DNA of 64,000 nt from contig JABVXV010000038.1 in the NCBI GenBank assembly GCA_013365325.1, positions 186,001 through 250,000 of the forward strand, in the 5' to 3' direction. Made by a program: the position numbers and the translations under genes. The notes beneath the pieces are model-generated. The model saw only the letters and a program-made list of their open reading frames with translations, ran no database searches and was not told the origin of the DNA. Position 1 is the stretch's first letter; each line of letters begins with the position of its first letter. This document shows, in pieces, positions 1-13,728 of the stretch. Source of the DNA: Dipetalonema caudispina. Lineage: Eukaryota; Nematoda; Chromadorea; Rhabditida; Onchocercidae.

Positions 1-259
1 CTCTTCCTTATTTGTGCAACGAAATCTCATCACCACTTCTCGCTCCTAAAACTCCAAGAACAAAACTTACAGTTTCACTCCATATCGTGTACCATAAAGT
101 CGTTATTTTAGGACATTCTGTTAATGTGGTTTTCCTTCAGGGAAATTTTTTCTGCAAAATTCGGAATCGAGACATTTGAGTGCGTTTGCAGTCTTCAGAA
201 GGAAAACCTGGAGTAATATGTAGTTATCATTTTTCTAATGTCTAATTGACACATTTTAG

Positions 260-2953
260 GACTTACTTTTACGAAAATGAAGTTCAGTGCGATAAAAACT
301 GTGATATTTTTTGTGCGAGTGTAGATGCAATAACTTCGGCAATCGGCAATTGTGGGATTAATTGTATCAAATTAACAGCACTCGGAAGGTTTCTAGTTTA
401 TTTAGTGGATTTCATAAAAGTTGTAGGGTGGGAATTAACTATGTTGGTTATCCTCACGTTGAACTTTGCAACAAGTTAAAATCTTGCTGCCTATATATTT
501 TTGGAATAAATTTTTGTGCTGTTCAAACTACCTCTCATTTCAGACCGCAGTTGCTCCTGAAATTATCAGAATTAATAGCGCAGTCGAATAATTTCTACAA
601 GACATTGATCGGATCATCTTGGGAGGATCTTCTGCTTAGTAAAATCAAAAAAGAAGAATTCTTGAAGAGAATTGAGGTTTTCTATTTATATATGCAGTAT
701 TTGAAACAAATTTTTACATTTGCATGCTTTATGGTTTCCGTAGTTTCATTTTAAACCCAAAGTTCACTTAAAGTACGCACAAATTAAAAATTTCTTCGAC
801 CATTACATTGTTGGGCAGAATGTTGAAAGCATTTAGGACCGCGGTGTTCAAATAGATGAAACCATGATGCAGGAATGGTTAAAAACAGTAGATTTTGATG
901 AGAATGGCTTCGTTGATTTTTACGATTGGCGTAAACTTATCGAAGAACACAAACGGCTCGATCAGATGTTTCAGGTAGTTGAACAATTGATGTTTACTTC
1001 CTTGAATCAGATTTCTTCGGAGCAAAATTTTTCGATTTTCAAATTCTGCACAAAGTTTGAACTGTCGAAAAATTAATTAGCTTTTGAAGTATAAAAGCTC
1101 ATTCCCGGTTGTTATCAGACAAATCATGGTGTTTTCGCTTATTATAAGTAATCCAGAAATAGGCAAGATATAAGTCACTTATTCGCAAATATCATTGCGG
1201 TTTTTTTTTTCTCGTAAGCAACGCTATTATATTCCGATAATGCATTTTGTATAAGAATTTCATAATTTTTCTAAATTTACTGATATAAAAACAAGCATCG
1301 ACCTTAATAAGCTTAAATATATTTTCCCTTTTTCAGGTGTACAATATTAAAACGAAGCAAATGAAACCGTTATTGAACTGTCTAACAGAAGCTGAGTCTC
1401 AAGAAGTAAACTTATAATTTGTTTTCTTTGTTTGAACCGATATGTATGTTAATATTAGACCCTTGAAAATCTTGAACTAAAATTCGGAATTCTTTTCAGA
1501 CTGCTAATATGATGGATCGTATTGTGCGAACAATTGAGTATGGAAAAAAACATAATTTACGCACAGTAATTGATGCTGAACAGTCTTATTTTCAGCCAGC
1601 TATTTCGAGATTAGCAATGGCGATGATGAGGAAGTCAGATATAATTATAATTATCTATCATTTGATTAGTGCTTCTTTTTTATCTATGCAAATAATAGCA
1701 GATTTAATTTGGAAGGAAATTAAATTTGAGAGGGACGATTCTGATATTTCCATATTCTAAATTTCCGTTCAGGAGGACAAAAAGAATTAGTGAAATTACT
1801 AATAAACTATATGGAGTAGTTTAGATTGCCGCGATGTTTGTAAAAAAAATTTATAGAGAATCAAATGATTTCACATCTCTTTCAACTGTATGATTTCAGG
1901 TACAACAAAGAAAACACTTTAGTTTTTAGCACTTACCAAGCATATTTGAAGAGTTGCTTAAGAGACGTTGAACTAGATTTGCATTTGGCTAGACGAGAAG
2001 ATTTCCATTTTGGATGTAAAGTTGTCCGTGGTGCATATATAGAACAAGAAAGGCAACGCTCTGCTGCTCTAAATTATGATGATCCAATCAATCCGGATAT
2101 TGAAGTAAAAAATTGAAATTTTTGAACTGTTGTTCGTTGTATAAATATCCAGAATTTGGCAGTAAATTGTGGAAATGGTGACAGATTTTTCCGAATTAAC
2201 AATTACGCAGCAGCTTTTGTTTTAGGCAACAGCAGAGATGTACAGACAAGTGATGAAAAGAATAATCAAGGAATGTCGGGAAAGGAATCCTGGAAGCGTG
2301 TCAGTAATGGCTGCGACGCATAATGAGCAAAGCATTAAACATGTTGTTGAAATGATGCGCGAAGCTAAAATATCACCTTCCAGTGAAACTGTCTCTTTTG
2401 CCCAACTTTATGGGATGTGTGATCAGGTAGATTATACTAATTACGTTTCTCCAGTCTTATTAGTTATAAACCAAAGGAATTATCGTGATGATGCTATTTG
2501 TTTATAATGGATCCTCTGACGTTCTGGACGCTCTTCAAGTCGGAATATCTTACTGCCTCAAAAAAAGACTTCTTAGAAATGAGCTGTAGTGGATTAAAGT
2601 TGCTGACAACGTTTTGTTAGGATTGAATATTCCAGGTTTCATATTCACTTGGAAATGCTGGTTATTCAGTATACAAATATATACCTTATGGACCGATCGA
2701 CAAAGTTTTACCTTATCTTTCACGCAGGGCACGAGAAAATGCCGCTGTCTTGGGCAAGGTTAGAAGGGTAAGTTTATTGTTATGCTCTACAGAAAAAATT
2801 TTGCAGTCTGAATCCCAGATTTAGAAACCTTGCTATGTAGTTTGAAAAATTTCCTAAACAAAGCTTATGAGAAAGTATTTTCTTCAGGAAGTTCGCTTAA
2901 TGTTTCGAGAAGTGGTACGAAGGATTTTTACTCTCGGTGGAAGATTCGGTTAG
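260..2953 (+). CDS. PRODH: Proline dehydrogenase, mitochondrial (3' part; 5' exons outside or not recognised)
   Basis: FAD enzyme of the mitochondrial inner membrane that oxidises proline to pyrroline-5-carboxylate. Exons seen: 260-388, 544-676, 837-974, 1337-1405, 1500-1633, 1900-2104, 2226-2426, 2636-2767, 2888-2953. They join in frame for about 401 residues and end in TAG. Family blocks occur in order: [65 protein letters not shown], and the C-terminal [19 protein letters not shown] with the paired arginines typical of proline binding. Between the early and catalytic blocks lies an EF-hand-like loop ([12 protein letters not shown], exon 837-974). The N-terminal part (mitochondrial signal, first barrel strands) is missing. 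Bases 141-215 could be an upstream exon, but its translation does not match the expected residues. A poly(A) signal AATAAA lies at 3137-3142. The gene is tail to tail with GCAT. The family call is very secure. Confidence 0.95.
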
Positions 2954-3618
2954 TCAGCGGGTGCAAATTGTTGGGCTGAGTATCCAAATTATTTTGATAC
3001 CAGAAATAAACTGATAAAGACTTATGTACAATTACAATTAAGAGCTATCATCCATCCATATCTCTGTTTCCAATTTGATATACACTTCAGCTATGTTATC
3101 TAATGCATGTTTTTATATTATATTTACTCGTTATTAAATAAAATTTGAGAAGGACCTAAGTGCTTTAAAGTAGTTATAGAAAAGGACCTAGTTGCGTTAT
3201 CTTTTATCTGCTGACCAATGCTTCCTCGGCCTACTCCTGTTGGTTTAAGAATTATGAATAAGTAGCTTCTCACCGTGATGCACCGCGTTCATTCTCACAG
3301 GTTCCACTACGACTTCCGAGTGCCTCGGAGTATACATTGTTAAAGCGCATTGCAATATTAGCGTTCAGTAACCCTTCAAATTATAATTTCTACCGAACAA
3401 CTGTAACCTGATTCTGTTGAATCAAACTGGTTTCGGCAAAGATTTTCAGAAGTCAAATGAATATGAGGTTTTTTTTCGCGTGGAAGCAGGCATATTAATG
3501 AATCATAAGCGAAGCGACACAAACATAACAAATGAAGTTTTGGAATATAATAAATAATGGTTGAAGAAAAGAGAGAATAGTGCAAATGATGGGTACTTTC
3601 GTTGTTTGATATATTCAT
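2954..3618. other. Convergent 3' intergenic region (PRODH / GCAT)
   Basis: This stretch separates the stop codons of two genes that face each other. It carries the PRODH poly(A) signal (AATAAA, 3137-3142) and must hold both 3' untranslated regions. The open frame on the minus strand at 3376-3618 has no family features and no splice context. I see no further gene. Confidence 0.6.
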
Positions 3619-6600
3619 TCAGATCACGCCAAGTTTCTTTCCGACCGTCTTGAACGCGTTGATGCACTGATGGAGTTGTTGTTTTGTATGAGCCGCGGAT
3701 ATCTATGTTTTATTGTTTGTTAAAATGAAACAAAAAACCGATCGCTATAGAAACTGAACAGCTTGAAGTTATTCAAGTCTTTTTATAAGCGGACATGTGG
3801 AATTTCAAATTAGTTAGAGACTATGACCTTCACAGTCCTATCGATCTAAATCATATGTCATATTGTTTCGGATGCGGAGGATCGGAATGTGTGCTTTGAC
3901 ATCGAAAAATACAGGAGGAAACAATATGTTCTACTTTAAGAGCGATCGATTGAAGAGAGCGAAAACGGAAGATAATGAAGGCTTCGTGTCTTTCTCCCAC
4001 ATTTCTGATATGTAACAAATTCTGAGAAAAAATACCTGCACACGAATCCTTGCCTTGCCTTTAGGTACTACAGGATAGCTAAATCCAATCACATATATGC
4101 CTTCTTTAAGCATTTCATCCGCAAATGTGGAAGCTAACCTGTTCATAAATTATTAATTTGAGGATTAAAATTTCCGTTATCTTTTTTCTTCTAACGCAAA
4201 TATAAAAGTGATAGAAATTTTAGTGACGGTTCATAAAGCACAAAGAATAACAAGAGAAATATGAAAAATACCTAGCATCGCCCAGAAATACTGGACAGAT
4301 CGGATGATCTGCATTGCCCATTACGTTAAAACCAGCATCAGTAAGTAATTTACGAAAATGAGATATATTGGATTTCAAGGGATTTGTGAATTCCGACGAA
4401 TTGGTCAATAAATCAAGGACCTAAATGATAAGAAACTTAGTTTCCACTCCACTGTCCATAACATATATATCCGATATTCGGGAAAAAATGTTGAAATTCT
4501 GTTTTAGCCCTTTCTTTTGATGATAGAAAAACAATGCAACTAAAACACTTGTTATTTTCAAGGTAAATGAGCGAACCATAATAAAAATACAGGGAATTCA
4601 TGACTGAATAGTGTGATACATCTGTAATGGGAGAACGTTTCAGGAAATTCAGCATTTGAATTCCATTTTTTGCATATGAAATGAAATTAAAAAATTAAAT
4701 TCGGTCACATCAGATCGATCCCTCGCACAATTATGATAATGCGGAAAAGTTTCTGAGGTTAAATACGTTTATGCTGCCGAAAAGTCAAATATGCTTTTGA
4801 AAATATAAAGTACTGTTGCTAAAATCTGAATACCTTGATGGAAGAGCCAACAACGGATGGTGCTAACGAATTCGAGAACAAATATGGTCGAGAACGCTGT
4901 CTTAAAAGGTCGATAAATGGCTTAGGTCCTACGGTATAGCCACCCATTGTACCACCTAAGGATTTCCCGAGTGTAGAATTGATTATATCAATACGTCCTT
5001 GTATGCCAAGATGTTCTTCCGTACCACGACCGGTTGGTCCAAAAAAGCCTGAAAAAACACTCTCATTTTTTGACCACCCTCAGAATTCTCCACCTTTCTG
5101 ATTAATACTTTTTTCTTTCCTGCTGCCTAAAACTTCACTAATGACAGATAAGGAGCAAACAAAATAGCACTTTTCTTCTCAAATTTATGCTCAAAATTTG
5201 TTTCTAGTACAATTTTTTGTCAACTATTTGAGCGACAAGTCATTATATTTCTACCAGTTGCATGGCAATCATCAACGAAAACAAGTGCATTATATCGATC
5301 TGCAAGATCACATATTTCCTTCAATGGCGCTACATCACCATCCATACTGAAAATACCATCGGTGGCAATTATTCGTCGTCTGTTATCTTCAAAATTTATT
5401 ACTAAGAATTAAACAGAAACTTGGATTCTAAAAATAAAACGGAGATCTAAATCCGCGAAAAAAATAAAAAAAAAAAAATGATATATCACTTTCCAAATCT
5501 TGTAACAATTTTCTTTTTCTTCTCCTAAGTTGAAAAATAAATTTTTCTTTCGTGTCCACTAATTATGAAGAATTAGGTGATTTACTTTGAGTTTCTTTTA
5601 GGATTTGCTCCAAATCACTTAAATCGAGATGTTTGTAACGAAAACGTTTCGCTTTACATAGTCGAATACCGTCAATAATGGAAGCATGATTGAGCTCATC
5701 GGAAATAACTGCATCCTGGTCGTCTAAAAATTTTTACTAATTATAAAAGTTTGGATAAAAGGGAAACGATAAAAATGGTACTATCTAATGATCATCACAT
5801 CTAAGCAAAGATATCTAGTTAAAGATACAATAAGGTAATAAAAAGTGTATATAAAATACAAAACATTCCTTTAGCATAAAATATTCCATGTTGCAGTACA
5901 TCTTTACTATGTTCTCGAATGTTAATGTTAAGTGATTTTTAATGTGAAATACACAAAAGGAAACAAATAATAACACGGATGACGCTTTCGGTTTCCAGGA
6001 CGAATTAATTCGTTTTAAATACTTCTAACTTATTAAATTCACCAATTTTTTTTCAATGCTTACTTGTAAGCACTTCAAATAGTCCTCCATTGGCATCAAA
6101 GCAAGCTGCGTACAAAATGGCATCTTCACGGCCATGAAATTTAGCAAGCTTTTGTTCCAAAGTTCGATGTATATCCTGTGTTCCACAAATGAATCTTACA
6201 GAACTCATACCAGCACCATGAGTATCTAATGCTTCCTGTCCAGCTTTGATCACTTCTGGATGACTACTTAATCCTTAAAAATTTTGATTTCAAAAAGAGA
6301 GAAAAAGAATTCTACGAAATATATCTCATAAAGTACCTATTTGACAGTAGAGCATTTAATAACCAAATACTTTCATATATTAATTTCTATTATCGATATT
6401 TAGTCATCTAATAAAAAATTGAGATAATTTACCGAGATAATTATTTGCGCAAAAATTTAACATCGGCATATCATAATCCTTTACTTTGATTTCCATTCCT
6501 TGTCGACCAATGATAACTCGTTCCTTCTTAAAGGTACCAGCATCCTACAAATTATCACCGCTGTTTAATAATATTTGTATCAACCATTTGATGTTTAGAA

Positions 6601-6767
6601 TGATAATAATTATGAGGATGTACTAAAAATAGAAATAAACTAACTCGAATGGTGCTAAGTTCTTCATTCAGTGAAGCGATGAATTGTTGTCGAATTGCGG
6701 AATAATTACGAATTAATGAAAAATGAAACAATCCAACACGATCAAACAATATTTGTTGAGCAGTCAT
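3619..6767 (-). CDS. GCAT: Glycine C-acetyltransferase (2-amino-3-ketobutyrate CoA ligase), mitochondrial
   Basis: PLP enzyme of the alpha-oxoamine synthase family. It splits 2-amino-3-oxobutyrate with CoA into glycine and acetyl-CoA, the second step of threonine breakdown in the mitochondrial matrix. Exons (5' to 3'): 6645-6767, 6433-6544, 6064-6273, 5586-5723, 5255-5386, 4834-5048, 4272-4420, 4036-4138, 3619-3702, giving 421 aa, close to the family length. Residues 1-41 are rich in Arg, Ser and hydrophobics, as in a mitochondrial leader. Then come [54 protein letters not shown], and the PLP-lysine motif [11 protein letters not shown] (Lys about 267). The C-terminal part has [21 protein letters not shown] and [27 protein letters not shown] acceptor 20 bases before the ATG suggests trans-splicing. 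No defects seen. Confidence 0.95.
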
Positions 6768-6787
6768 TCCAAAGAAGAATCAAACTT

Positions 6788-8691
6788 CTAGAAATCGTAA
6801 TAATTCAAACAAAAATAGCATCTATGACAAGAACATTCTGATTAATCATAATGTATGATGTAATAATACATCGATCGTATGCTTTACTAATGATAATCGC
6901 ATGCTATCATCTATCAAAATCTAACTGGAAGGAAAAAGATACGTGAGTGAACTAAACTGATAATCTTGCAAATGCGTTGAAAAATCATTCGAAACATAAG
7001 AAGACAATTAATGATGCAAATTTCGTTATTTCATAACTAAAAATGGAAAAAAAAAGGAAAAAAAACTGATGAATTTTAATTTTTTTTTTTTTTTTTTTGC
7101 AAAAATAATCTGATTCTTTTATTAATGCTAAATAAATCAAATACAATGTTGTGAGAAAGAAAGGAGATGAAAAGTACTTACAAATAGATTTAATAGAATG
7201 AGTGAAACAAATATTCGACAGTAAAAATAAAAGTAAAAAAAACAAGGGCAAATATATGAACAGTAATAAAAAAAGATGTTATCATCTGATAAGAGAGAAC
7301 AAAGAGGATTGTTATGATAGCGAATGGTTGAGTTATCTATACCATGTGGATAAAATGAGAATGGATCCCTCTTAATGTGGTAGAAATGATAATCATTATT
7401 GAATGGATTATATAGAATTGAAACTAAGAAAAATGGTAAGATAACAGTTCGTTATCAATAAATATTATTGGAAAATTCATAATTTGAATTTAACAGCACT
7501 TCAATTTTATTTCATAACGGATTAGTAAAGATAAAGATAAATTGTTAAGATAAGATAAATCAAAAATTGTAATTTCCTAAAAACTACGAAACATTTCTAA
7601 GAGATATAAATAAATTGATGTTTGGTACACTTTTTTTTTTCTTTTTTTTTTTTCACCAGCATTATTTCCTTCTGCGAAAATAACTCCATCTTTATACAAA
7701 AAAAAAAAAAAAAATTAGTGTAAAATTAGGAAATATTAAGTAATATCTATTAGATGACTACAATTAAATGATCAGTGTCTCATAGTATCTCTATTTGCCT
7801 TGGATTATCCATCCACCAGTTATATTATAAATAGTATAAATTACGTTTGAGTACACCACAGCAGCACATCGTATCACAGCGAATATGAATGTTGAATGTT
7901 TATGTGTAAAACGAGTATGTGACACTGAGACACTTTCGCATGTCAATAGTGACCTTATGTTCGATTGATAGTAGAATCGTTATGTCATATTTCTCGTGTA
8001 AAGATTCTCTCCCGTTCTTTAGGGCGAACTTTGAGTTTCATTGTATAATTTTGTTAGAATCAAAGTCCTCGAGATATGACTATCAAAATTTGAAGAAGGA
8101 ATAAGTTAGGAGAAGGAAGAAAACTCGGGGAAAATCCAAGTATTTTTCACCATCGATATTCATGAAATTTCCATAGAATAAAAAACGCAACTTTCTCAAA
8201 CTTTTACAATTATTAATTTAACATTCAAACCGCAGTAACTAAAAAACAATAATCACTGGTAAGGCTTTTATTTGTGAGATACAAGAGGTAAGGCAGTTAA
8301 TCAAATGACCTAACCACTGAGAACAAATAATATCAAATCAATTTATTAGCAAAGAAACCGACAGGAAACAAAGTGGCATCATTGCCACTAGGCAAAACGA
8401 AGGTCAAATGAACACGCGTGTGGTTAGAGTAATCTCTTTGGAGCAAACTTTTGGAAAAATGTACACATACACACGTACATGGACATTTTGTAAACTCAGT
8501 TAATTCTAAAATATCAAAGTTTCAAAATATGCAAAAAAATAAGCAACAACAAATGAAGAATAAATTTGCAAGATTCAAATCAATTTACATTTAACTTGCA
8601 ACAATAAAATTCAAAAGTCTGAATCCACATTTTTAGTTAAAGGAAACCAGTGAAAATGCCATTGTGGAGAAATGCAATTGCCATTATTTTA
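6788..8691. other. Intergenic region between GCAT and the SLC41 gene
   Basis: Both flanking genes lie on the minus strand, so this stretch holds the upstream region of GCAT and the 3' end of the transporter gene. It contains long A/T runs (7080-7100, 7630-7652, 7698-7715). On the minus strand there are AATAAA signals at 8267-8272 and 8342-8347, suited to the end of the SLC41 transcript. Short open frames here (for example plus 7919-8104) have no recognisable features. Confidence 0.5.
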
Positions 8692-11600
8692 TCACCGGAA
8701 ATTTCGACCCTTGCTAAACCACGAAAGAAAAGCAAATATCAAAAATAGTAAAAATGTACCAAACAAATCACCAAGGGCTGTTAAATATGGTATTGCAGCA
8801 CAGTCCGGATCCACCTCTACTGACCATAAAAAGGCAACGAGTAGTTGACAAACATAAAGCAGTAATAAAACCTGAAAATTCATTACTCATCTCAAATTTC
8901 TAACTTGTTCAAATAGAAAATTTGGTTCGTTTTCTTCAGTTATAGTTTCAAAAACAGATTCCATAAAAGTAAGCAACCTTGAAGTACGATAAATTTCGGT
9001 TTGAATAAATGTGGAGTAACCTAGTTAACAGGAGTTAGTTCTACTAACTAACAAAAGACTTCACTCTTTCAGAAAAATTCAGAAAAATAAACTGTTTAAC
9101 CTGCACTAACGCTGCACAAATATATATACTACTAAATAGTGGTCCAGACGGTAGACTACTTCCTTTGTGCAAAATCTGTATGACCCAATTGAAGAACATA
9201 TGGCAAGGAACCACAAACAACAACAACACACGAGCGGAATGCGTGTTTACATCTAAAAAAACCTTTTTTTTGTTTAGGGATATAAAAGATAGCCAAACGG
9301 TAGTGAAAACCTCTAACACACAATAACACTGACAAAATTTTTAGCAACTACAAAATATATTATTTAAAAAAAGTGAAGTCAGCGAAGAGGTGTTTACCAT
9401 CAGAAAAGAATGCTCTTTTAAAACTGAAGTGACTTGATAAAGTCTCTCTTAATGTTCCAAATGCACAGTGCTGATGATAGAACGTAGCAAGACGACTAGC
9501 TTGAATAGCCGCGAGATTGCCACCAACTCCTACAAAAGAAAAAACTTCTAAAAAACAGCCTTCTGTGCACGAAACGATTACTCAGATTTTCAAAGTCATT
9601 TACAAAAAGACCCTTTTTTTGCATACGTACAAGCTACGAAAAAGAAAAAGAAATTGAGTTAACAAGAGCCCAAAATATAAAAATTTCAAGTAAACTTAAT
9701 CTTCCAGCTTACCGTTTATAACAGGTTGAAAGACTGCGATTTTCGGAAACCGTTTGATAGTGCTTTCCAGCACAAAACCACCGGCACTACTTATCAGCAT
9801 GCTGAGTATAATAGGCAACCAACCATTTTCCAGCACATCGGCTGTACCTTTATCTTTTCGTGCTAGATAAGTCCAGAACGGTGTTGCTATTATGAACGTT
9901 ATAACTACACCAATATTAAGCCAAGTTTCGTTGAGATGTGCTTGAAGAAATATCGAACCTACAACATTTCATTCTCAAAGACTGAACCAGAATAAAGATA
10001 ACAGAAATCAGAAATAAAAAAAAATTGCAAGCAAAAAAGCAAAAATAATTAAAACATAACCTTTAACGTAAAAACGTAGGAATTTTCATATAATATGAAG
10101 GAGTCCTAAGGACGACATAACTACTGATGCAACAGTTATGGTGCAATTAGAAAGTGATACAAAATAAATTAAGAACTCTTTTCCCTCCAATTCTCACCGT
10201 TATCTTCCACACTATCTTTGTTATTTTTCCTCTTTGTTCTCCTCGTAAATATGATTGTGAAAATCTTGTAACATAGAGTTCTTCTTCCTATCTTTGTGCT
10301 AAGGAAACATTATATCTTAATAAATCAAGGACAAATGAGTCACTCATTTATAACGATTCAGCGCAAGATGGCTACTCCTCTGCCTTCTTTCCCTCTTTCG
10401 ATTCTTGAAGCATGTAATTCGAGGTTCTTGATAAAGATATGAGGCATCTATTTGTCATCGCCTGGATCAAGTAAAATTGTCGATTCCAAATCCTACTGAA
10501 CCAAAGTTAAAAAACATGACTACCGATCAAGTTAAAATTCTGGCAAAAATTAAACTTAGGTTGAAACCATGATATAACTGCATAATAAAATGGCACTTAT
10601 ATCATGGTTTAAATCTAAGCTTCAATATTGAAGTGAAAAAAGCAGGTGCATTCTATTCGTGTCGCAGAAAACATGAACTAGTATTAATTAAATTGGAATA
10701 ATTACCTAATAATGACAAAACTCCTAAGGTAGTAAGATCACCCAATGAGGCAGCAATTGGTGTTGCAATATTGTCGGGATTTATGCCGAAATTTCGTGAA
10801 ATTAAAACGACACATATCACCACTGTACTGAGCACTAATGATGTCACTGATGCCGTTGTTAGACTGCTTGCACATAACAAAGAAGCATGAGACCAATCAA
10901 TCTCAAAATTTACATTCATTGAAGAAAAAACGAACATTTTTCTACACTGATTTCGAATGGCAAAAGCTCATGTCAACCTTATACCATTTAATTGTCATCG
11001 TAAGCTTTTAACGGATTAACCTTATGCAGTATTTTTGAGACGATAAAAGTAAAGGCATACTTTTTTCTTATCCAATACATAAAGAGTACTAAACTGTTAG
11101 TCCCATAAAAAAATAAACTGAATCTAGACATAAATAATCTCAGTTCTTTCCTACGACACTGATAAAGAGTATAGGCATCTGTTCCAGCTCTACTGCAATC
11201 TTTTAATCCATATCCACACAACATTCGACGGATGTGAGTGAAAGTAAATTAAGTGAACTGCATAAGCCATCTCCAATAATCTCTGCGTTTACATATAAAA
11301 ACTGCTAACAATTTAATCAACTACGCTCTCATTCTGTGGGACTGAAGTTCAATAATAACAACAATCCTACGCAGAGATTACTTTCTGAAATTAGCAGAAT
11401 CACCTGCCCCTTCGGTATCCATGCAAGCGTAACAGCAAAGCCAGAAGCGAGAAACGCCACAATAATTGCTTGTACTTGAATGAGAGCCAAGTTTGCAATA
11501 ATAATCTTCTTCAGATTTGAGTTCATTCGTCCCATGTTGGCCTGACATAGTTGTTTCAAACAGATATTGTCTTATTTAGCTTACATGTACAATACTATGA

Positions 11601-13728
11601 CCTGGGAAATATGTTGTTGGTTAATTAAACGAATATACTTCATGAATTTATTTCAATCTCGACAGCCAACTAAGCTACAACAGGAAGCATTATGTGAAAG
11701 AGGTGAAACACAGGACACTTTTATTATGCGTTTCTCCAGCAATAAGTAAATTCACAAGAAGAAAAGACTGGTAAATAAACGTACCAATGTTGATAATCTG
11801 GATGCAAAGGTCATTTCAAGATTTCCTTTCAAGCCAAGTAATGCAGGCACCAAAATGAATGTTTCAGGTACCTATAAAATGCAATGAAATATATAGGCAT
11901 TTTGATGGCATTTAGGAATGTGTGTCAAACAAATCCAGCCCAAGGAATGTTAAGCAACTGAAGAAGTACCTCGATAAACAGATCCCAGTGTTGCACGATA
12001 TCAAGGATAAATCCAGCAAAAACCATCCCAAGACCAGCAGGAATGAATGGAAATAATATCTGGAATAGAAGTTGAAAATTTTGGAAAATGGGAAAGAACG
12101 TAGGATGAAAGGCGATTTTTCACCACCGCATATAAATAATATTTGGAATAAGTACAAAACAAACGAGACATTGAAATGAATCAAAACAATTTCACTTAAA
12201 TGAACTGACAGCATAAGAAGTTGTATTATCTTCAATCCACACCTGTAAAAACAAGCTACACGAAGACGTAGTAGACATGCTTGAGTCAAGGACGTTTGCA
12301 TGAGTAAAACTAAAATCTTCATCTGAAGCAGCCTGTACACTGTCACCACTACTGAAACATAAAATAGCTACACAACATGTGAATTAGCACAATCTATTCT
12401 TTTTTTATAGTTTGTTTTGATCCACTCCATCTAATAGTTAAAGTTTGAAGCGAAATCAAAACTAAATATCGCCAAAATCATTCCACATAAAAATGTTTAC
12501 AAATTATAGAAAACTGTTTATAAAATGAATCGAATTGAAAAAAGATTCATGAAGTCCGTACAGATGATTATTCAACGCAAACAATAATTTTCAAAATGCG
12601 AAGCAAACCTAAAAACTGTTACCAGTCAACTGTTAGGATTATATAAAAAGCAAAATCCAGGTTAGAAATCAAGCAGTTAGCATGATATCAAAAGTTCAAA
12701 AGGAAAAGATACCTGAAGGCAAGATTTGTTTCGCCTTTAGCGATCTTCGAGTTCAACACTTCTCTCATATTTTTTAACATTGGTATCGAATCAGTTACAA
12801 CATCGTTGTTTAATTTGCTGTCTGTCACTTTATGCTTATACCATGGTGGACTATCAAATGAAGCTTTCGCAAAAACATTATTCAATTTAAAATTTGTTTC
12901 CAATCCATCCACGTCCTAAATTTTTTGTCTTTATATTAAACTTTATCATTTCGAAATCTACTGTGCTGAATAAAGAAAACATTACAAATTGAAATTCTCA
13001 TTCTCAATCACCAGGCAAATTTTTAAAAGTATCCACATCTACAAAACACAAAATAACTGAGAGTAAGAGAGGATTTTCCTATCAGAAAAGAGCAAAATTT
13101 ACTAACACTATCAATCTTTGAAATATCCATCCGTTTGTTTTCACTCCGGAATCGTCGTCTTTTCACGTGTGATGATAATTTGCTTTCATCATATGAATAA
13201 TTCCTTCTGTTGAACTTAAAATTAAAGCAGTTATTTTGCGTTTCGTAGCATTTTAACTCAACAAAATGATCGTAAAGTGCTATTATATGCAGAAATATAT
13301 GTTCAATTTAGAGAGTAATTTTCGTCCATAATTTTTACTTCCTCTTCTGTCAATCTTTTACTGAATTCTTTTTTTTTAGCACCATTAATGTACTGATTTT
13401 AGCATCTCAAATTTTCCTTGTCAAAGTGATAAAAAGAAATTTACATCGTATATAATATATTATAAACTATTAAAAGTATGTGCAACAATAATATATATTG
13501 ATTTATTTTAAAACAAATGATTAGAATAAACTAATTTATAATTTAATTTATATAACGTGAAATGTCAATTTGATAATTCAGCATACGAAACTTCTTTTCA
13601 TTCTGTTCAAAAACTAACACATACTTCTCAATCAATTTGATTTATTTGATATTATATCTATTTTATTTGAAAAAAAAAAAAAAAAAAGAAACCTACATAT
13701 TCACCGTTTTCATCCATTGATCATACAT
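8692..13728 (-). CDS. SLC41: SLC41 / MgtE-type divalent cation (Mg2+) transporter
   Basis: Multi-pass plasma-membrane magnesium transporter or Na+/Mg2+ exchanger of the SLC41 family, built from two MgtE-like halves. Exons: 13697-13728, 13107-13206, 12713-12915, 12243-12351, 11970-12059, 11785-11871, 11404-11541, 10706-10901, 9713-9958, 9398-9529, 9101-9252, 8692-8871, giving 554 aa (human SLC41A1 is about 510). The first about 145 residues are a polar, probably cytosolic tail. The two halves show matching blocks: [12 protein letters not shown] with [17 protein letters not shown] in the first, and [17 protein letters not shown] with [16 protein letters not shown] in the second. The Pro/Asp/Gly-Asp signatures (about residues 290-307 and 514-529) mark the ion path. 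The start follows ACATTTTCAG by 2 bases. The exon 8 acceptor (TTTTGAG) is weak but keeps the frame. Which mammalian paralogue is closest cannot be told by eye. Confidence 0.94.
10551..10623. other. Intronic near-perfect hairpin (pre-miRNA-like inverted repeat)
   Basis: This lies in the intron between SLC41 exons 8 and 9. Arms of about 31 bases (10551-10582 and 10592-10623) are reverse complements except for about four mismatches. The core GAAACCATGATATAA pairs with TTATATCATGGTTT. The loop is only about 9 bases. The size and pairing suit a microRNA precursor or a small miniature inverted-repeat relic. I do not recognise the mature sequence. Confidence 0.5.

Noticed and set aside
141..215. Possible extra upstream PRODH exon (after TTCCTTCAG)
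   Set aside because: Phase can be made to fit, but its residues do not match the conserved segment before RTYFYE, so it was left out of the model.
11912..12349. Minus-strand 145-codon open frame
   Set aside because: It runs across two true SLC41 exons and an intron in the wrong frame. The split model restores the family motifs.
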